Origin: Rhodospirillum sp.
GTDB lineage: Bacteria > Pseudomonadota > Alphaproteobacteria > Dongiales > Dongiaceae
NCBI GenBank assembly: GCA_013822765.1
Contig: PNKY01000009.1
Span: 124,001-188,000 of the forward strand
Reading direction: 5' to 3'
DNA length: 64,000 nt
The notes beneath the pieces are model-generated. The model was not told where the DNA came from. It made no database searches and was given only the letters and a program-made list of their open reading frames with translations. The number at the start of each line of letters is the position of its first letter. Position 1 is the stretch's first letter. The translations under genes were made by a program, and so were the position numbers. Positions 51,421-60,368 of this stretch are shown one piece after another.

Positions 51421-52182
51421 TCACTTTGGCGGCATGCGCAGCGCGCCGTCGAGGCGCACGACCTCGCCGTTCAGCATCACGTTCTCGATCATGTGCTGCA
51501 CCAGGCGCGCGACCTCTGCCGGCTCGGCGAGGCGGTGCGGGAACGGGATCGATTGCGCCAGGGCATCCTGTACGTCTTGCGGCAACCCGGTGATCATCGG
51601 GGTCGCGACCAGGCCGGGCGCGACACTGAGCACGCGGATACCGTGGCGCGCCAGGTCGCGCGCGGCCGGCAGGGTCATGCCCGCCATGCCGGCCTTCGAG
51701 GTCGCATAGGCGATCTGGCCGATCTGGCCTTCGTAGGCCGCGATCGAAGAGGTGTTGATGACAATTCCGCGCTCGCCGTCGGCCAGCGGCGCGAGCTTCG
51801 CCATGTCGGCGGCGGCGAGGCGCAGCAGGTTGAAGGCGCCGATCAGGTTGACCTCGATCACGCGCCGGAAGATGTCGAGCGACAGCGGGCCGTCCTTGCC
51901 GAGGATGCGGCCGGGCGACAGGATGCCGGCGCAGTTCACCAGGATGCGCGCCGGGCCGTGGGTGTCGCGCGCCTTGCCAATCGCGTTCTCCGCCGAGCTC
52001 GCGCTGGCGATGTCGCATTCGAACGCGAGTCCGCCGAACTCCTGCGCGGTCGCCCTGGCGCCGTCGAGATTGACGTCGAGCACCGCGACCTTGGCGCCAA
52101 GGCCTGCCAGATGCCGCGCGACCGCGGCGCCGATGCCGGAGCCACCGCCGGCCACCAGGGCGGATTGATCTGAAATCTGCAT
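51421..52182 (-). CDS. SDR family oxidoreductase, 3-hydroxyacyl-CoA dehydrogenase type-2-like
   Basis: 253 residues. AGGGSGIG at about residues 11-18 is the NAD-binding motif, VNCAG and INTSSIAAYEGQIGQIAYATSKAG give the active site (Ser, Tyr, Lys), and GLVATPMITGLPQDVQDAL is typical of HSD17B10-like enzymes. It likely oxidises a 3-hydroxyacyl-CoA or related hydroxy compound. It lies 21 bases downstream of the DapA-like gene on the same strand, so the two may act in one pathway. Confidence 0.92.
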   Translation of the reverse strand: MQISDQSALVAGGGSGIGAAVARHLAGLGAKVAVLDVNLDGARATAQEFGGLAFECDIASASSAENAIGKARDTHGPARILVNCAGILSPGRILGKDGPLSLDIFRRVIEVNLIGAFNLLRLAAADMAKLAPLADGERGIVINTSSIAAYEGQIGQIAYATSKAGMAGMTLPAARDLARHGIRVLSVAPGLVATPMITGLPQDVQDALAQSIPFPHRLAEPAEVARLVQHMIENVMLNGEVVRLDGALRMPPK

Positions 52183-52203
52183 GGTTCGATCCTGATGTGC
52201 GGT

Positions 52204-53094
52204 TCAGCGGGGCGCAAGGGCGTCCAACTCGGTGAGTGTCTTTTCGACCACGCGCCGCTCGTCGGCGGTGAGCGGCGCCTGCGGCGGGATCGGATCGCCG
52301 ACGTCGTAGCCCTGGATCTGCAATCCGGCCTTGATGCACGCGGCAAGGTTGAAGCGGGCGAACGCCTCGTTGATGCGCCACAGTCCGCGCTGCAATGCCA
52401 TTGCCTCGTCCCATTTACCGGCGCGGCACAGGTCGTAGAGACGCACGCTCTGGCGCGCCACCAGGCACGCGGGGCCGGCCATCCAGCCGACGCCGCCGAT
52501 CTGCATCACGCAGGCGGGGATGTGGGAGGACGCGGCAAAGACGCTGATCTTGTCGCCGCAGCGATTGAGGATCGAGAGCAGGCGGCCGGTGTTGGTGGAG
52601 GCATCCTTGATGTAGCGGATGCGCGGGTGCTCCGCGAGGCGCGCGATCACGTCGAGGCTGAGGTCGCTGCGCTGGAACTGCGGATTGGTGTAGAGCGCGA
52701 CCGGCAGATCGACGGCATCGGCGATGGCGCGGAAGTATTCTTCGATCTGCGCATCCTTGAGCGGGAAATAGGATTCGAGGATGGCAAGAATGCCGTCGAC
52801 GCCGAGCTTCTGATAGTGCCGGGCCTGCTCGACCGCATCTGCCGTCGAGGTCGCGCCGACACCGGCGATCACCGGCACGCGCCGCGCCGCCGCTTCGACG
52901 GTTAGCTGCACCATCGCGGAGCGCTGCTCGCGGCTGAGATAGGCGAATTCGCCGGTCGAGCCGAGCGGGGTCAGGCCGTGGACGCCGGCCGCGATGAGGT
53001 CCGAGACCAGCCGGCCAAGCACGTCGCCGCGGACCCTGCCGGCGCTGTCGATCGGTGAAACGAGATAGGGAATGACCCCGAAGAAGTCGCCCAT
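52204..53094 (-). CDS. Dihydrodipicolinate synthase/N-acetylneuraminate lyase family protein
   Basis: 296 residues with the (beta/alpha)8 aldolase plan. GSTGE (45-49) binds the pyruvate-type carboxylate, Tyr135 is in ALYTNPQF, and Schiff-base Lys163 in YIKDAS. The lysine biosynthesis DapA usually has different flanking residues, and the partner SDR suggests a catabolic aldolase or dehydratase acting on a 2-keto acid. The exact substrate is unknown. It is the first gene of the minus-strand pair. Confidence 0.9.
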   Translation of the reverse strand: MGDFFGVIPYLVSPIDSAGRVRGDVLGRLVSDLIAAGVHGLTPLGSTGEFAYLSREQRSAMVQLTVEAAARRVPVIAGVGATSTADAVEQARHYQKLGVDGILAILESYFPLKDAQIEEYFRAIADAVDLPVALYTNPQFQRSDLSLDVIARLAEHPRIRYIKDASTNTGRLLSILNRCGDKISVFAASSHIPACVMQIGGVGWMAGPACLVARQSVRLYDLCRAGKWDEAMALQRGLWRINEAFARFNLAACIKAGLQIQGYDVGDPIPPQAPLTADERRVVEKTLTELDALAPR

Positions 53095-53206
53095 GGGAGC
53101 CCCGCGCTGCGGCTGAGATCGCCCGCAGCATGGACGGGGCTGGAGGGCGCGGGCAAGGCGCCTGTGGCGGCGGGGGCACAGCCGGCCGTATTATGTGAAT
53201 ATGGAG

Positions 53207-53228
53207 TGACAGATATTGATTTTTGTCA
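53207..53228. promoter_or_regulatory. Inverted repeat TGACA-N12-TGTCA before the aldo/keto reductase
   Basis: TGACA (53207-53211) and TGTCA (53224-53228) mirror each other 43 bases 5' of the reductase start, in an AT-rich part of the divergent spacer. A TetR gene follows the reductase, so this is its plausible operator. Confidence 0.4.
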
Positions 53229-53270
53229 GTTCATCGTCAAGATGGGGGAGTCACAAGGATGGAGGTTCCC

Positions 53271-54293
53271 ATGAAGACGCACGCACTCGGCAAGACCGGT
53301 CCCACTGTTTCCGCCCTCGGCCTCGGCTGCATGGGCATGTCGCCCGACTTCTACGGCCCGGCCGACGAGACCGAGAGCATCGCCACCATCCACGCCGCGC
53401 TCGAGGCCGGCATCACCCTGCTCGACACCGGCGACTTCTACGGCATCGGCCACAACGAGCTGCTGATCCGCGACGCGCTCAAGGGCCGCAAGCGCGACCA
53501 CGCGATCCTGAGCGTGAAGTTCGGCGCGCTGCGCGAACCAGGGGGCGGCTTCGGCGGCTATGACGCGCGGCCGGCGGCGGTGAAGAACTTCCTGGCGCAT
53601 TCGCTGCGCCGGCTCGGCACCGACTACATCGACATCTATCGCCCCTCGCGGGTCGATCCCAACGTGCCGATCGAGGATACCATCGGCGCGGTCGCGGACA
53701 TGGTGAAGGCGGGCTATGTGCGCCACATCGGTCTTTCCGAGATGGGCGCGGAGACGATCCGGCGCGCACACAAGGTCCACCCGATTGTCGACCTGCAGAT
53801 CGAATATTCGCTGTTCTCGCGCACCATCGAGGCGGAGATCCTGCCGACTTTGCGCGAACTCGGCATCGGCGTCACCGCTTACGGCGTGCTGTCGCGCGGC
53901 CTGCTCAGCGGTCACTGGAACAAGGCGCGCAGCGCGGACGAAAAAGGCTTCCGCGCCCGTTCGCCGCGCTTCAGCGGCGATAATCTCGACCGCAACCTTG
54001 CACTGGTGGACGCCTTGCGCGCCATCGCGGATGCGAAGGGCGTCAGCGTCGCCCAGGTCGCGATCGGCTGGGTGCTGTCGCGCGGCGCGGACATCGTGCC
54101 GGTAATCGGCGCCCGCAAGCGCGAGCGTCTGGCGGAGGCGCGGGGCGCGCTCGATGTCGCGTTCAGCACCGACGAACTGAAGCGGATCGAAGCAGCGGTG
54201 CCCCTTGGCGCGGCGGCGGGAGACCGCTATGACAAGTGGGGCATGTCGATGCTGGACAGCGAGAAATCCAGCAACAGGGGGAATGCAGCCTGA
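53271..54293 (+). CDS. Aldo/keto reductase
   Basis: 340 residues from the ATG at 53271 (GGAGG upstream). [32 protein letters not shown] with the catalytic Tyr, the Lys in [12 protein letters not shown], and [15 protein letters not shown] define the AKR fold of the YakC/AKR13 group. The usual His of the tetrad lies in IYRPSRVDP as Arg-Pro-Ser, a known variation here. It reduces aldehydes or ketones with NADPH. It is 6 bases upstream of the TetR gene, so they are cotranscribed. Confidence 0.92.
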   Translation: MKTHALGKTGPTVSALGLGCMGMSPDFYGPADETESIATIHAALEAGITLLDTGDFYGIGHNELLIRDALKGRKRDHAILSVKFGALREPGGGFGGYDARPAAVKNFLAHSLRRLGTDYIDIYRPSRVDPNVPIEDTIGAVADMVKAGYVRHIGLSEMGAETIRRAHKVHPIVDLQIEYSLFSRTIEAEILPTLRELGIGVTAYGVLSRGLLSGHWNKARSADEKGFRARSPRFSGDNLDRNLALVDALRAIADAKGVSVAQVAIGWVLSRGADIVPVIGARKRERLAEARGALDVAFSTDELKRIEAAVPLGAAAGDRYDKWGMSMLDSEKSSNRGNAA

Positions 54294-54299
54294 GCGATC

Positions 54300-54911
54300 A
54301 TGGATGATGCTGCGGACGGCGTACTGACGCGCGAGAAGATCCTGGAAGCGGCGGAGGACGTGCTCCGCCGCTTCGGGCCGTCCAAGACGACGGTGGTGGA
54401 TGTCGCACGCGCGCTCGGCGTCAGCCATGGCAGCGTCTATCGGCATTTCCCCAGCAAGGCGGCGCTGCGCGACGCGGTCGCGGAGAGCTGGCTGCATCGC
54501 ATCTCCGATCCGCTGGAAGAGGTGGTGCGCGGCAAGCAAGCGGCGCCGGAGCGCCTGAAGGCATGGTTCGACGCGCTGATCGCGGCAAAAAGGCGGCGCG
54601 TGCTGAAAGACCCCGAGTTGTTCGCAACCTATGTCAGCCTCGCCATCGATGCGCGCGAGGTGGTGAAGGCCCATATCGACGCGCTGGTCGACCAACTGGC
54701 GCGCATCATTGCCGATGGCATCAAGAGCGGCGCCTTCACGGTCAAGGATGCCAGGGTCGCGGCGCGCTCGGTGTTCGACGCCACCGCCCGCTTCCACAAT
54801 CCCGCCCATGCCGGCGAATGGACCGACCCGGCGATCGACCAGGCGTTCGAAGGCGTGTGGTCGCTGATCAAGGCGGCGCTGACGGCGCGGCCGGTCGCCA
54901 AGCGCGGCTAG
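54300..54911 (+). CDS. TetR-family transcriptional regulator
   Basis: 203 residues. The N-terminal HTH is ILEAAEDVLRRFGPSKTTVVDVARALGVSHGSVYRHFPSKAALR, split as usual. The C-terminal ligand domain (LARIIADGIKSGAFTVKDARVAARSVFDA) resembles the YbiH/TetR_C-type dimer domain. It probably represses the aldo/keto reductase operon in which it lies through the 53207-53228 dyad. The inducer is unknown. It converges with the 54912 gene with no bases between stops. Confidence 0.93.
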   Translation: MDDAADGVLTREKILEAAEDVLRRFGPSKTTVVDVARALGVSHGSVYRHFPSKAALRDAVAESWLHRISDPLEEVVRGKQAAPERLKAWFDALIAAKRRRVLKDPELFATYVSLAIDAREVVKAHIDALVDQLARIIADGIKSGAFTVKDARVAARSVFDATARFHNPAHAGEWTDPAIDQAFEGVWSLIKAALTARPVAKRG

Positions 54912-55370
54912 CTATTTCAGCAAACTGGCGGCGGAGGCGTGGTTGACCTGCGACGCCCTGCCGAGATTGGCGGCTGCCAAGTAGGCGTTGAGGGCGGTCA
55001 GGGTGTGGCGGCCGGGGACGCCGTCGACGGCGCCGGGGTCGAAGCCCAGCGATTTCAGCTTGCGCTGTACCAGGCGGACTTCCGCCGAGGTCAGGGGCTT
55101 GGCCGCGAGCGCCGGATCGAGTGTGGCCGGGTCGCTGGTGGCCGCCTGCGCGCTTTCGGCCACAGCCGGCAGCGTGAGAAGGCCGGCCCGGTCGGCGACC
55201 CAAAGCGACGTCGCGACCACGCACACCATGAACAGCGATCCCGCGAGCCGGTCCAGCGCCACAGCGCGCTGCGACAGGGTCGGGCCGCCGCGCCATCGGC
55301 GACTGGTCAAGGTGCGGAGATCGGTGCGGAGCTGCCGAGCAGAACCGAAAAGCGGGAAGCGAGGGCCCAT
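54912..55370 (-). CDS. Single-pass membrane protein with peptidoglycan-binding domain
   Basis: 152 residues from the ATG at 55370; the frame is open further 5' but without family features. One membrane helix (LAGSLFMVCVVATSLWVA, about residues 46-63) is followed by an Ala/Pro linker and a PG_binding_1 module (VRLVQRKLKSLGFDPGAVDG, then HTLTALNAYLAAANL). It should sit in the inner membrane with the module in the periplasm against the cell wall. No catalytic domain is attached. Role unknown. Confidence 0.78.
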   Translation of the reverse strand: MGPRFPLFGSARQLRTDLRTLTSRRWRGGPTLSQRAVALDRLAGSLFMVCVVATSLWVADRAGLLTLPAVAESAQAATSDPATLDPALAAKPLTSAEVRLVQRKLKSLGFDPGAVDGVPGRHTLTALNAYLAAANLGRASQVNHASAASLLK

Positions 55371-55536
55371 AACATCGCCACCATTGCCCGGGATGGGCAG
55401 CAAGCAAACACGCATCGGGCATTCGGGTTCCAGCGCCGCACGCGGGAGTCGTTGAATTCGCGCTCGCCGCGTGATTGCATGGACCCGATCCGAGCAGAGA
55501 CCACGCGTATAACTTTCAGAAAAAGGGGTAGCGATC

Positions 55537-56415
55537 ATGGTTGGGTGGGGGCGGCTTGGAGTTTCCGCGATCCTGCGGCGCGTTGGCTACGCGTTGTTGG
55601 CCGTTTGCGCGATCGGACCGGCTGCGGCGCTCGCCGACAGTACGCTGGACCGCATCAAGGACAGCGGCGAGATCAGGTTGGCGTTCCGTGAGGACGCGTC
55701 GCCCTTCTCCTACGAGTTGGATGGCAAGCCTTCGGGCTATTCCGTCAACCTGTGCCTGGAGGTGGCAAAGCGCCTCCAGGAGGACCTGAACCTGCCGAAG
55801 CTCACCGCCAGCTTCGTGAAGGTGACGGCAGAGAACCGGTTCGATGCCATCGCCCAGGGCGAGGCAGACCTGTTGTGCGAAGCCACCACCGCCACCCTGT
55901 CGCGGCGGGAAAAGGTGGATTTCTCGATCTATACCTTCGTCAGCGGCGCCAGCCTGGTGATCCGGCCGGACGGCCCAACCAGCGTCGACGCCCTGGCGGG
56001 CCACAAGATCGGCGTGCTGGGCGGAACGACGACCCAGCAGTCGCTCGACGCCACCTTGCGCGAGGGCGGCATCTCCGCCGAGGTGATCGTGGTCAAGACC
56101 CATGACGAGGGATTCGAGAGGCTGGAGAAGGGCGAGATCACCGCCTATTTCGGCGACCGCACCATCCTGGAAGACCGGTTGCGGCGCATCCCGAGCGGGA
56201 GCGAACTGTTGCTGGCCGACAATTACCTGACTATCGAACCCTATGCGCTCGCCATGCCGATCGATCACGAGTTTCGCCTCGCGGTCGACCGCACTCTGAG
56301 CCATCTGTTCCGCACCGGCGGTCTGATCAAGGTGTTCCGCCAGTCGTTCGACCCGAAGGCCAAGCCCTCCGATCTCATCAAGATGCTGTCGCGGGTGTCC
56401 GGCCTGCCCGACTAG
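55537..56415 (+). CDS. Amino acid ABC transporter substrate-binding protein (family 3)
   Basis: 292 residues. The signal peptide is LRRVGYALLAVCAIGPAAALA. The SBP_bac_3 core begins LDRIKDSGEIRLAFREDASPFSY, has FDAIAQGEADLLCEATTATLSR with the ligand-binding Arg, and GHKIGVLGGTTTQQSL in the hinge. It should bind a polar amino acid or analogue in the periplasm. No permease or ATPase gene is next to it, so it may work with a transporter elsewhere or as a sensor. Confidence 0.9.
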   Translation: MVGWGRLGVSAILRRVGYALLAVCAIGPAAALADSTLDRIKDSGEIRLAFREDASPFSYELDGKPSGYSVNLCLEVAKRLQEDLNLPKLTASFVKVTAENRFDAIAQGEADLLCEATTATLSRREKVDFSIYTFVSGASLVIRPDGPTSVDALAGHKIGVLGGTTTQQSLDATLREGGISAEVIVVKTHDEGFERLEKGEITAYFGDRTILEDRLRRIPSGSELLLADNYLTIEPYALAMPIDHEFRLAVDRTLSHLFRTGGLIKVFRQSFDPKAKPSDLIKMLSRVSGLPD

Positions 56416-56435
56416 TGCGCAGTCCGCCGACAAAT

Positions 56436-56460
56436 CTCGTCAAGCCTTGGGGTGACGGAG
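56436..56460. repeat. Degenerate single palindromic repeat
   Basis: CTCGTCAAGCCTTGGGGTGACGGA resembles a worn right arm of the dispersed family (CTTGG...GGTGACGG). It lies between the binding-protein and GNAT genes. Confidence 0.4.
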
Positions 56461-56534
56461 TTCGGGGCTGTTTGAGGAGTGTCCTCGCCACGCAGGGCGG
56501 TGCGAATTCGCTGCAGCGGTAGTAGAGTGGTGGC

Positions 56535-56984
56535 ATGGAAAGCGACGATCCGATCATCCGGGCGGTGCGTGAAACCGACTTCGAGCCCTGGCTGCCGTTG
56601 TGGCAGGGCTACCAGGAGTTCTATCGCGCGCGCATTCCCGAGGAGGCGACGCGCGCCACCTGGAATCGATTCTTCGACGACAAGGAGCCGGTGCATTGCC
56701 TGGTGGCGGAGCGCAACGGCAAGCTGGTCGGCCTCGCGCACTACCTGTTCCATCGCTCGACCTGGCTGGTGGCGCCCGCCTGCTATCTCAACGATCTGTT
56801 CGTCGACCCGAGCGGCCGGCGCTCCGGCGTCGCGCGCAAGCTGATCGAGGCGGTCTACGACGCGGCCGACACGGCGGGCGCGGCCAAGGTCTATTGGCTG
56901 ACCCACGACAGCAACGCGGCCGCCCGCCTGCTCTATGACCAGGTCGCGCGCCACCGCGGGTTCATCCAGTACGAGCGCGGCTAG
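56535..56984 (+). CDS. GNAT family N-acetyltransferase
   Basis: 149 residues. The acetyl-CoA site is LFVDPSGRRSGVARKLIEAV, preceded by PACYLNDLFV, and the C-terminus KVYWLTHDSNAAARLLYDQV is typical of the fold. Similar proteins acetylate amines such as polyamines or amino acids, but the acceptor here is not known. It has its own leader and is followed by the AT-rich promoter of the oxygenase gene. Confidence 0.9.
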   Translation: MESDDPIIRAVRETDFEPWLPLWQGYQEFYRARIPEEATRATWNRFFDDKEPVHCLVAERNGKLVGLAHYLFHRSTWLVAPACYLNDLFVDPSGRRSGVARKLIEAVYDAADTAGAAKVYWLTHDSNAAARLLYDQVARHRGFIQYERG

Positions 56985-57006
56985 CCATAATTTCAGTCCT
57001 ATTGCA

Positions 57007-57053
57007 TTGATAACTATACTCTATTACGATACTCAATGAATGCTCGTTCATTG
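57007..57053 (+). promoter_or_regulatory. Promoter and operator of the Rieske oxygenase gene
   Basis: TTGATA (57007-57012) and TACTCA (57030-57035) are 17 bases apart, a plausible -35/-10 pair. A perfect inverted repeat, CAATGAA (57034-57040) and TTCATTG (57047-57053), covers the expected start site. The segment is AT-rich. A dimeric repressor bound here would block transcription. Confidence 0.6.
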
Positions 57054-57075
57054 AACCGTTAAATCGGAGGCGCCC

Positions 57076-58203
57076 ATGAAGAGCTTGGCCCGGACTGCAG
57101 GCTTGAGCCCCGATCCGCAGCGCTCGGCGGCCTTGCCTGGCTATCTCTACAGCGACCCGGCGGTGTTCGCGGAGGAGAAGCGGCGCCTGTTCTACGCCAG
57201 CTGGCAGGTGGTGGCGCACGAGAGCGAGCTGCCGAACGCCGGCGACTACGTGTGCGCGAGCGTGGTGGACCAGAGCCTGTTCGTGCTGCGCGGCCATGAC
57301 GGCGTGGTGCGGGCCTTCTTCAACGTGTGCCAGCACCGCGCCCACGAGCTGCTGACCGGCAAGGGCAACGTCAAGTCGGTGATCGTGTGCCCGTATCACG
57401 CCTGGAGCTACGAGCTCGACGGCAGCCTGCGCGGCGCGCGGGCGACACGGCACCTGCCGGCGTTCGATCCGCAGGAATACGGCCTGGCACCGGTGCGGAT
57501 GGAGCGGCATCTCGGCCTCCTGTTCGTCAATGTCGACGGCAGCGCGCCGCCGCTCTCCGAGCTGGCGGGCGGCATGTTCGCCGACATGGCGCGCGACATG
57601 CCGTGGCTGAACGAGCTCCGCTTCAACGCGGACTATTCGTTCAACGGGCAGACGGGGACGCTGCTCGAGGCCAACTGGAAGGTGATGGCCGAGAACTGCC
57701 TCGAATGCTACCACTGCGGCCCGGCGCACAAGGCCTATGTCGACATGATCGATGTCGGCCAGTACGAGCTGACGCGCCACGGCGCCTGGATGAAAAGCGC
57801 GGCGCCGCTGCGCAGCGGCGACAGCACCGCCTATCGCGTGCGGCCTGACGAGCCGGTGCAGTTCAACGCCTTCTGGCATCTCTTCCCCAACATCGAGTTC
57901 GGCGTGATGCCGGGCTCGCGCGCGCTGTCGGTGTTCTACTTCGTGCCGGTCAGCGCCGAGCAGACGCGGATCTGCTGGTTCATCCTCACCATGCCGGGCG
58001 AGACGCTGTCCGAGGAGCGGCTGAACTATTTCGGCAAGGTGCTGTGGCCGGAGGATTCCGCGATCTGCGAATCCGTGCATCGCGGGCTCAAGTCTCTTGG
58101 CTATCGCCAAGGACGCTTCATCGCGAGCGATGAGCACGCCAGCATCAGCGAGATCAACGTGCATGCCTTCCAGCGCCGCTATGCGGAGGCGATGGGACTT
58201 TGA
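57076..58203 (+). CDS. Rieske [2Fe-2S] aromatic-ring/quaternary-amine oxygenase, large subunit
   Basis: 375 residues. The Rieske cluster ligands are C85 and H87 (CQHRAH) and C105 and H108 (CPYHAW). The mononuclear iron site has H213 and H218 in ENCLECYHCGPAH. This ENCLECYHC form is typical of oxygenases acting on glycine betaine, carnitine or choline-like amines rather than on aromatic rings. No reductase subunit is adjacent, so electrons must come from elsewhere. An operator-like dyad covers its promoter. Confidence 0.9.
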   Translation: MKSLARTAGLSPDPQRSAALPGYLYSDPAVFAEEKRRLFYASWQVVAHESELPNAGDYVCASVVDQSLFVLRGHDGVVRAFFNVCQHRAHELLTGKGNVKSVIVCPYHAWSYELDGSLRGARATRHLPAFDPQEYGLAPVRMERHLGLLFVNVDGSAPPLSELAGGMFADMARDMPWLNELRFNADYSFNGQTGTLLEANWKVMAENCLECYHCGPAHKAYVDMIDVGQYELTRHGAWMKSAAPLRSGDSTAYRVRPDEPVQFNAFWHLFPNIEFGVMPGSRALSVFYFVPVSAEQTRICWFILTMPGETLSEERLNYFGKVLWPEDSAICESVHRGLKSLGYRQGRFIASDEHASISEINVHAFQRRYAEAMGL

Positions 58204-58210
58204 GTGCGAA

Positions 58211-58238
58211 CGGCCGGGGCGACGCAATGCCCCGGCCG
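58211..58238. terminator. Strong bidirectional hairpin between convergent genes
   Basis: CGGCCGGGGC (58211-58220) pairs perfectly with GCCCCGGCCG (58229-58238) around an 8-base loop. It lies between the stops of the oxygenase and GST genes. There is no T-run, so it may be a weak or factor-assisted terminator for both. Confidence 0.6.
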
Positions 58239-58247
58239 CCGCAACCG

Positions 58248-58934
58248 TCAGACTCGTGCTGCGAGCGAGTCGACGATTCCGATATCGAGACCCATGTTCT
58301 TTGCTACCGGCTGCTCCGTGCGCAGCGCGGTTGCGATCGAGGGATGCTGGCACAGGCGCTTGAAGCTGCGCTCCAGCTTCGGATAGCGCGCGGCGTCGAT
58401 GCGGTAGCCGAGATAGTGGTAGTTCACCAGGTTGCAGGCGAGCGCGATGTCGGCGATGCCGAATCGGTTGCCGACCAGATATCCGTCGGTCATCTGGCTT
58501 TCGAGATAGCCGAACACCTTGGGCAGCGCTTGCGTGAGGATTGCGTCGATGGCGGCGCGGTCGGTCGGCTGCTGCAGAATCTTCGGTCGGATCACGTTCT
58601 GAAAGAAGAGCCCGTGCACGACCTCGCGGAACAGCGTGCTGTCGCAATATTCCTCCAGCCACAGGGCGCGCGCCCGGTCCTTGGCCTCGCGCGGATAGAG
58701 GGCAGGCTCGGGATGAGTCTGTTCCAGATAGGCCGAGATCACCGATGAATCGGCGAGCTCGAAATCGTCGACGGTGACGACCGGGATCTTGCCGGTCGGG
58801 CTGAGCTTGTCCCAGCCCGCCGGCGGGTTGAAGGGGATGACCGGATCGTTTTCGAACGCCAGCTTCTTCTCGATCGCCGCGATGATCACCTTGCGGGTGT
58901 GTACCGAGATGGGAACGCCATAGATCTTCAGCAT
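58248..58934 (-). CDS. Glutathione S-transferase family protein
   Basis: 228 residues. The N-terminal domain has IYGVPISVHTRKVIIAAIEK, GKIPVVTVDD (cis-Pro) and LADSSVISAYLE (glutathione gamma-Glu site). The C-terminal helical domain has LVGNRFGIADIALAC, the conserved capping motif. The substrate is unknown. It is 93 bases downstream of the MerR gene on the same strand and may be under its control. Confidence 0.92.
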   Translation of the reverse strand: MLKIYGVPISVHTRKVIIAAIEKKLAFENDPVIPFNPPAGWDKLSPTGKIPVVTVDDFELADSSVISAYLEQTHPEPALYPREAKDRARALWLEEYCDSTLFREVVHGLFFQNVIRPKILQQPTDRAAIDAILTQALPKVFGYLESQMTDGYLVGNRFGIADIALACNLVNYHYLGYRIDAARYPKLERSFKRLCQHPSIATALRTEQPVAKNMGLDIGIVDSLAARV

Positions 58935-59027
58935 CGTTCGCTCCTTGCGGGGGTTGAAAAGGACAGACTTCTCCTGTCGCGAAAGCGCGGGCTTTCGCGG
59001 GGGCTAGCTAGTTGATGTGTTGCGGTG

Positions 59028-59858
59028 TCAGGCCGCCCTGGTCACCGGGAACTGGATTTCGACGGCAGGATCGCCCGGCGTCTGGAACGGCATGTCGAGG
59101 AAGATTTCGCGGCACGGTCCTGCGATCTCGTAGCTGTTCGCTTCCATCCACACGCCGAGCTTTCCGAACGCGAGGTGGCTCTGATAGAGCGGCCCGGTGC
59201 GCACGATGGTGGCGAGCGTGGCGCTTGCCGGCAACTCGGTCAGCGCCAGCTGGGCGCCGGACGGCAGGCGCACCGGCTTGTTGACCGCGCGGTTGAGCGT
59301 GACGCCGATCTCGAGATCGAGATTCTCGTCATCGAAGTCACAATGGGCGACCACCACCATGTTCTCGCGCGCCGCCGCGGCGACGTCCGCGCGCACCGCA
59401 GTGGCGATCTCGCGCAAGGCCACGATGACATCATCGAAGCTCAGATAGACCGCGCGGGTCGAGAGCACCAGTGTCGCCGGAGACGACTTCACCACCACGT
59501 CATAGTCGCCGAGCGAGCCCTGTTGCTCGATCTGGGTCAGGCGGGATTCGACGTGGCGCAGGCGCGCCGCTTCCTCGGCCAGGCTGCGCTCCAGCTCGGC
59601 CTTCTTGAGCGCCAGCATGCCGCGGATCTCGGTGGCGGAGATCTTGTCGTCCAGCATGCGCGCGACCTGGTCGAGCGACAGACCGAGCTCCTTCAGCGCC
59701 AGGATGCGATTGAGCCGCTCCAACTGCCCGGCGCTGTAGTAGCGATAGCCGGTCCCGGGATCGATGCGCTGCGGCCGCAAGAGACCGATGCTGTCGTAGT
59801 AGCGCAGCAGCCGCCCCGACACTCGCGCAATCTGGGAGAATTCGCCGATCCTGAACAA
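59028..59858 (-). CDS. MerR-family regulator with GyrI-like effector domain
   Basis: 276 residues. The MerR HTH is FRIGEFSQIARVSGRLLRYYDSIGLL, followed by PGTGYRYYSAGQLERLNRI and a coiled-coil helix to about 115. The rest is a GyrI-like/BmrR-type effector-binding domain (VVKSSPATLVLSTRAVYLSFDDV). It should sense a hydrophobic drug or metabolite and twist a promoter with a long spacer. The likely target site is just upstream (59902-59923). The downstream GST is a possible target. Confidence 0.92.
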   Translation of the reverse strand: MFRIGEFSQIARVSGRLLRYYDSIGLLRPQRIDPGTGYRYYSAGQLERLNRILALKELGLSLDQVARMLDDKISATEIRGMLALKKAELERSLAEEAARLRHVESRLTQIEQQGSLGDYDVVVKSSPATLVLSTRAVYLSFDDVIVALREIATAVRADVAAAARENMVVVAHCDFDDENLDLEIGVTLNRAVNKPVRLPSGAQLALTELPASATLATIVRTGPLYQSHLAFGKLGVWMEANSYEIAGPCREIFLDMPFQTPGDPAVEIQFPVTRAA

Positions 59859-59901
59859 GCGTGGCCTCCGCCTTTGGTCCTGTCACGCAGCTACCCTCGG
59901 G

Positions 59902-59923
59902 CTTTACGCAGCGTCAAAGTCAA
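59902..59923 (-). promoter_or_regulatory. Possible MerR-type operator/promoter
   Basis: On the minus strand TTGACT (59923-59918) is followed by CTTTGACGCTGCGTAAAG, an imperfect dyad like BmrR/TipA operators, about 45 bases before the MerR start. A -10 element at the 19-base spacing these regulators need is not clear. Confidence 0.4.
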
Positions 59924-60004
59924 GCGCTTCGTGCCATGTGCGTTGTAATGCGCTTGGCGGAGGCCTAGCCTTCCCGGCGGTCTCATGACAAGGGAGGCAA
60001 GGCC

Positions 60005-60295
60005 ATGGCCAAGTACATCCTTCTGATCAATTGGACCGACCAGGGAGTCAAAAGCGTTAAGGACTCTCCGAAGCGCCTGGACGCGGCGCGCAAGCTGGCG
60101 GAAACCGTGGGCGCCCGGCTGGGCGATTTCTACATGACCATGGGCGCCTGCGACATGGTGGTGCATCTGGACGCTCCGGATGACGCGACGGTCGCCAAGT
60201 TCGTGCTGCTTCAGGCGGGTGGCGGCAACGTCCGGACCCAGACGCTGAAGGCGTTCTCCGAGGACGAATATCGCAAGATCCTTGGCGGCCTGTAG
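60005..60295 (+). CDS. GYD domain protein
   Basis: 96 residues, the whole GYD-domain family unit: KYILLINWTDQGVKSVKDSPKRLDAARKL, then LGDFYMTMGACDMVVHLDAP and a final VRTQTLKAFSEDEYRKIL. These are small ferredoxin-fold proteins of unknown biochemical role, related to Dabb-like dimers. The start has AGGGAGG upstream. It is divergent from the MerR gene and so may be its regulated partner. Confidence 0.88.
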   Translation: MAKYILLINWTDQGVKSVKDSPKRLDAARKLAETVGARLGDFYMTMGACDMVVHLDAPDDATVAKFVLLQAGGGNVRTQTLKAFSEDEYRKILGGL

Positions 60296-60317
60296 CATCT
60301 GGACCTGTGATGGCAAG

Positions 60318-60339
60318 AACCGGGCGTTAGCACCCGGTT
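60318..60339 (+). terminator. Probable terminator of the GYD gene
   Basis: AACCGGG (60318-60324) pairs with CCCGGTT (60333-60339) around an 8-base loop, 23 bases after the stop, followed by AGGTTTAT. The T-run is weak. Confidence 0.5.
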
Positions 60340-60368
60340 AGGTTTATCGGGCTAGGATCGGTGGGATC

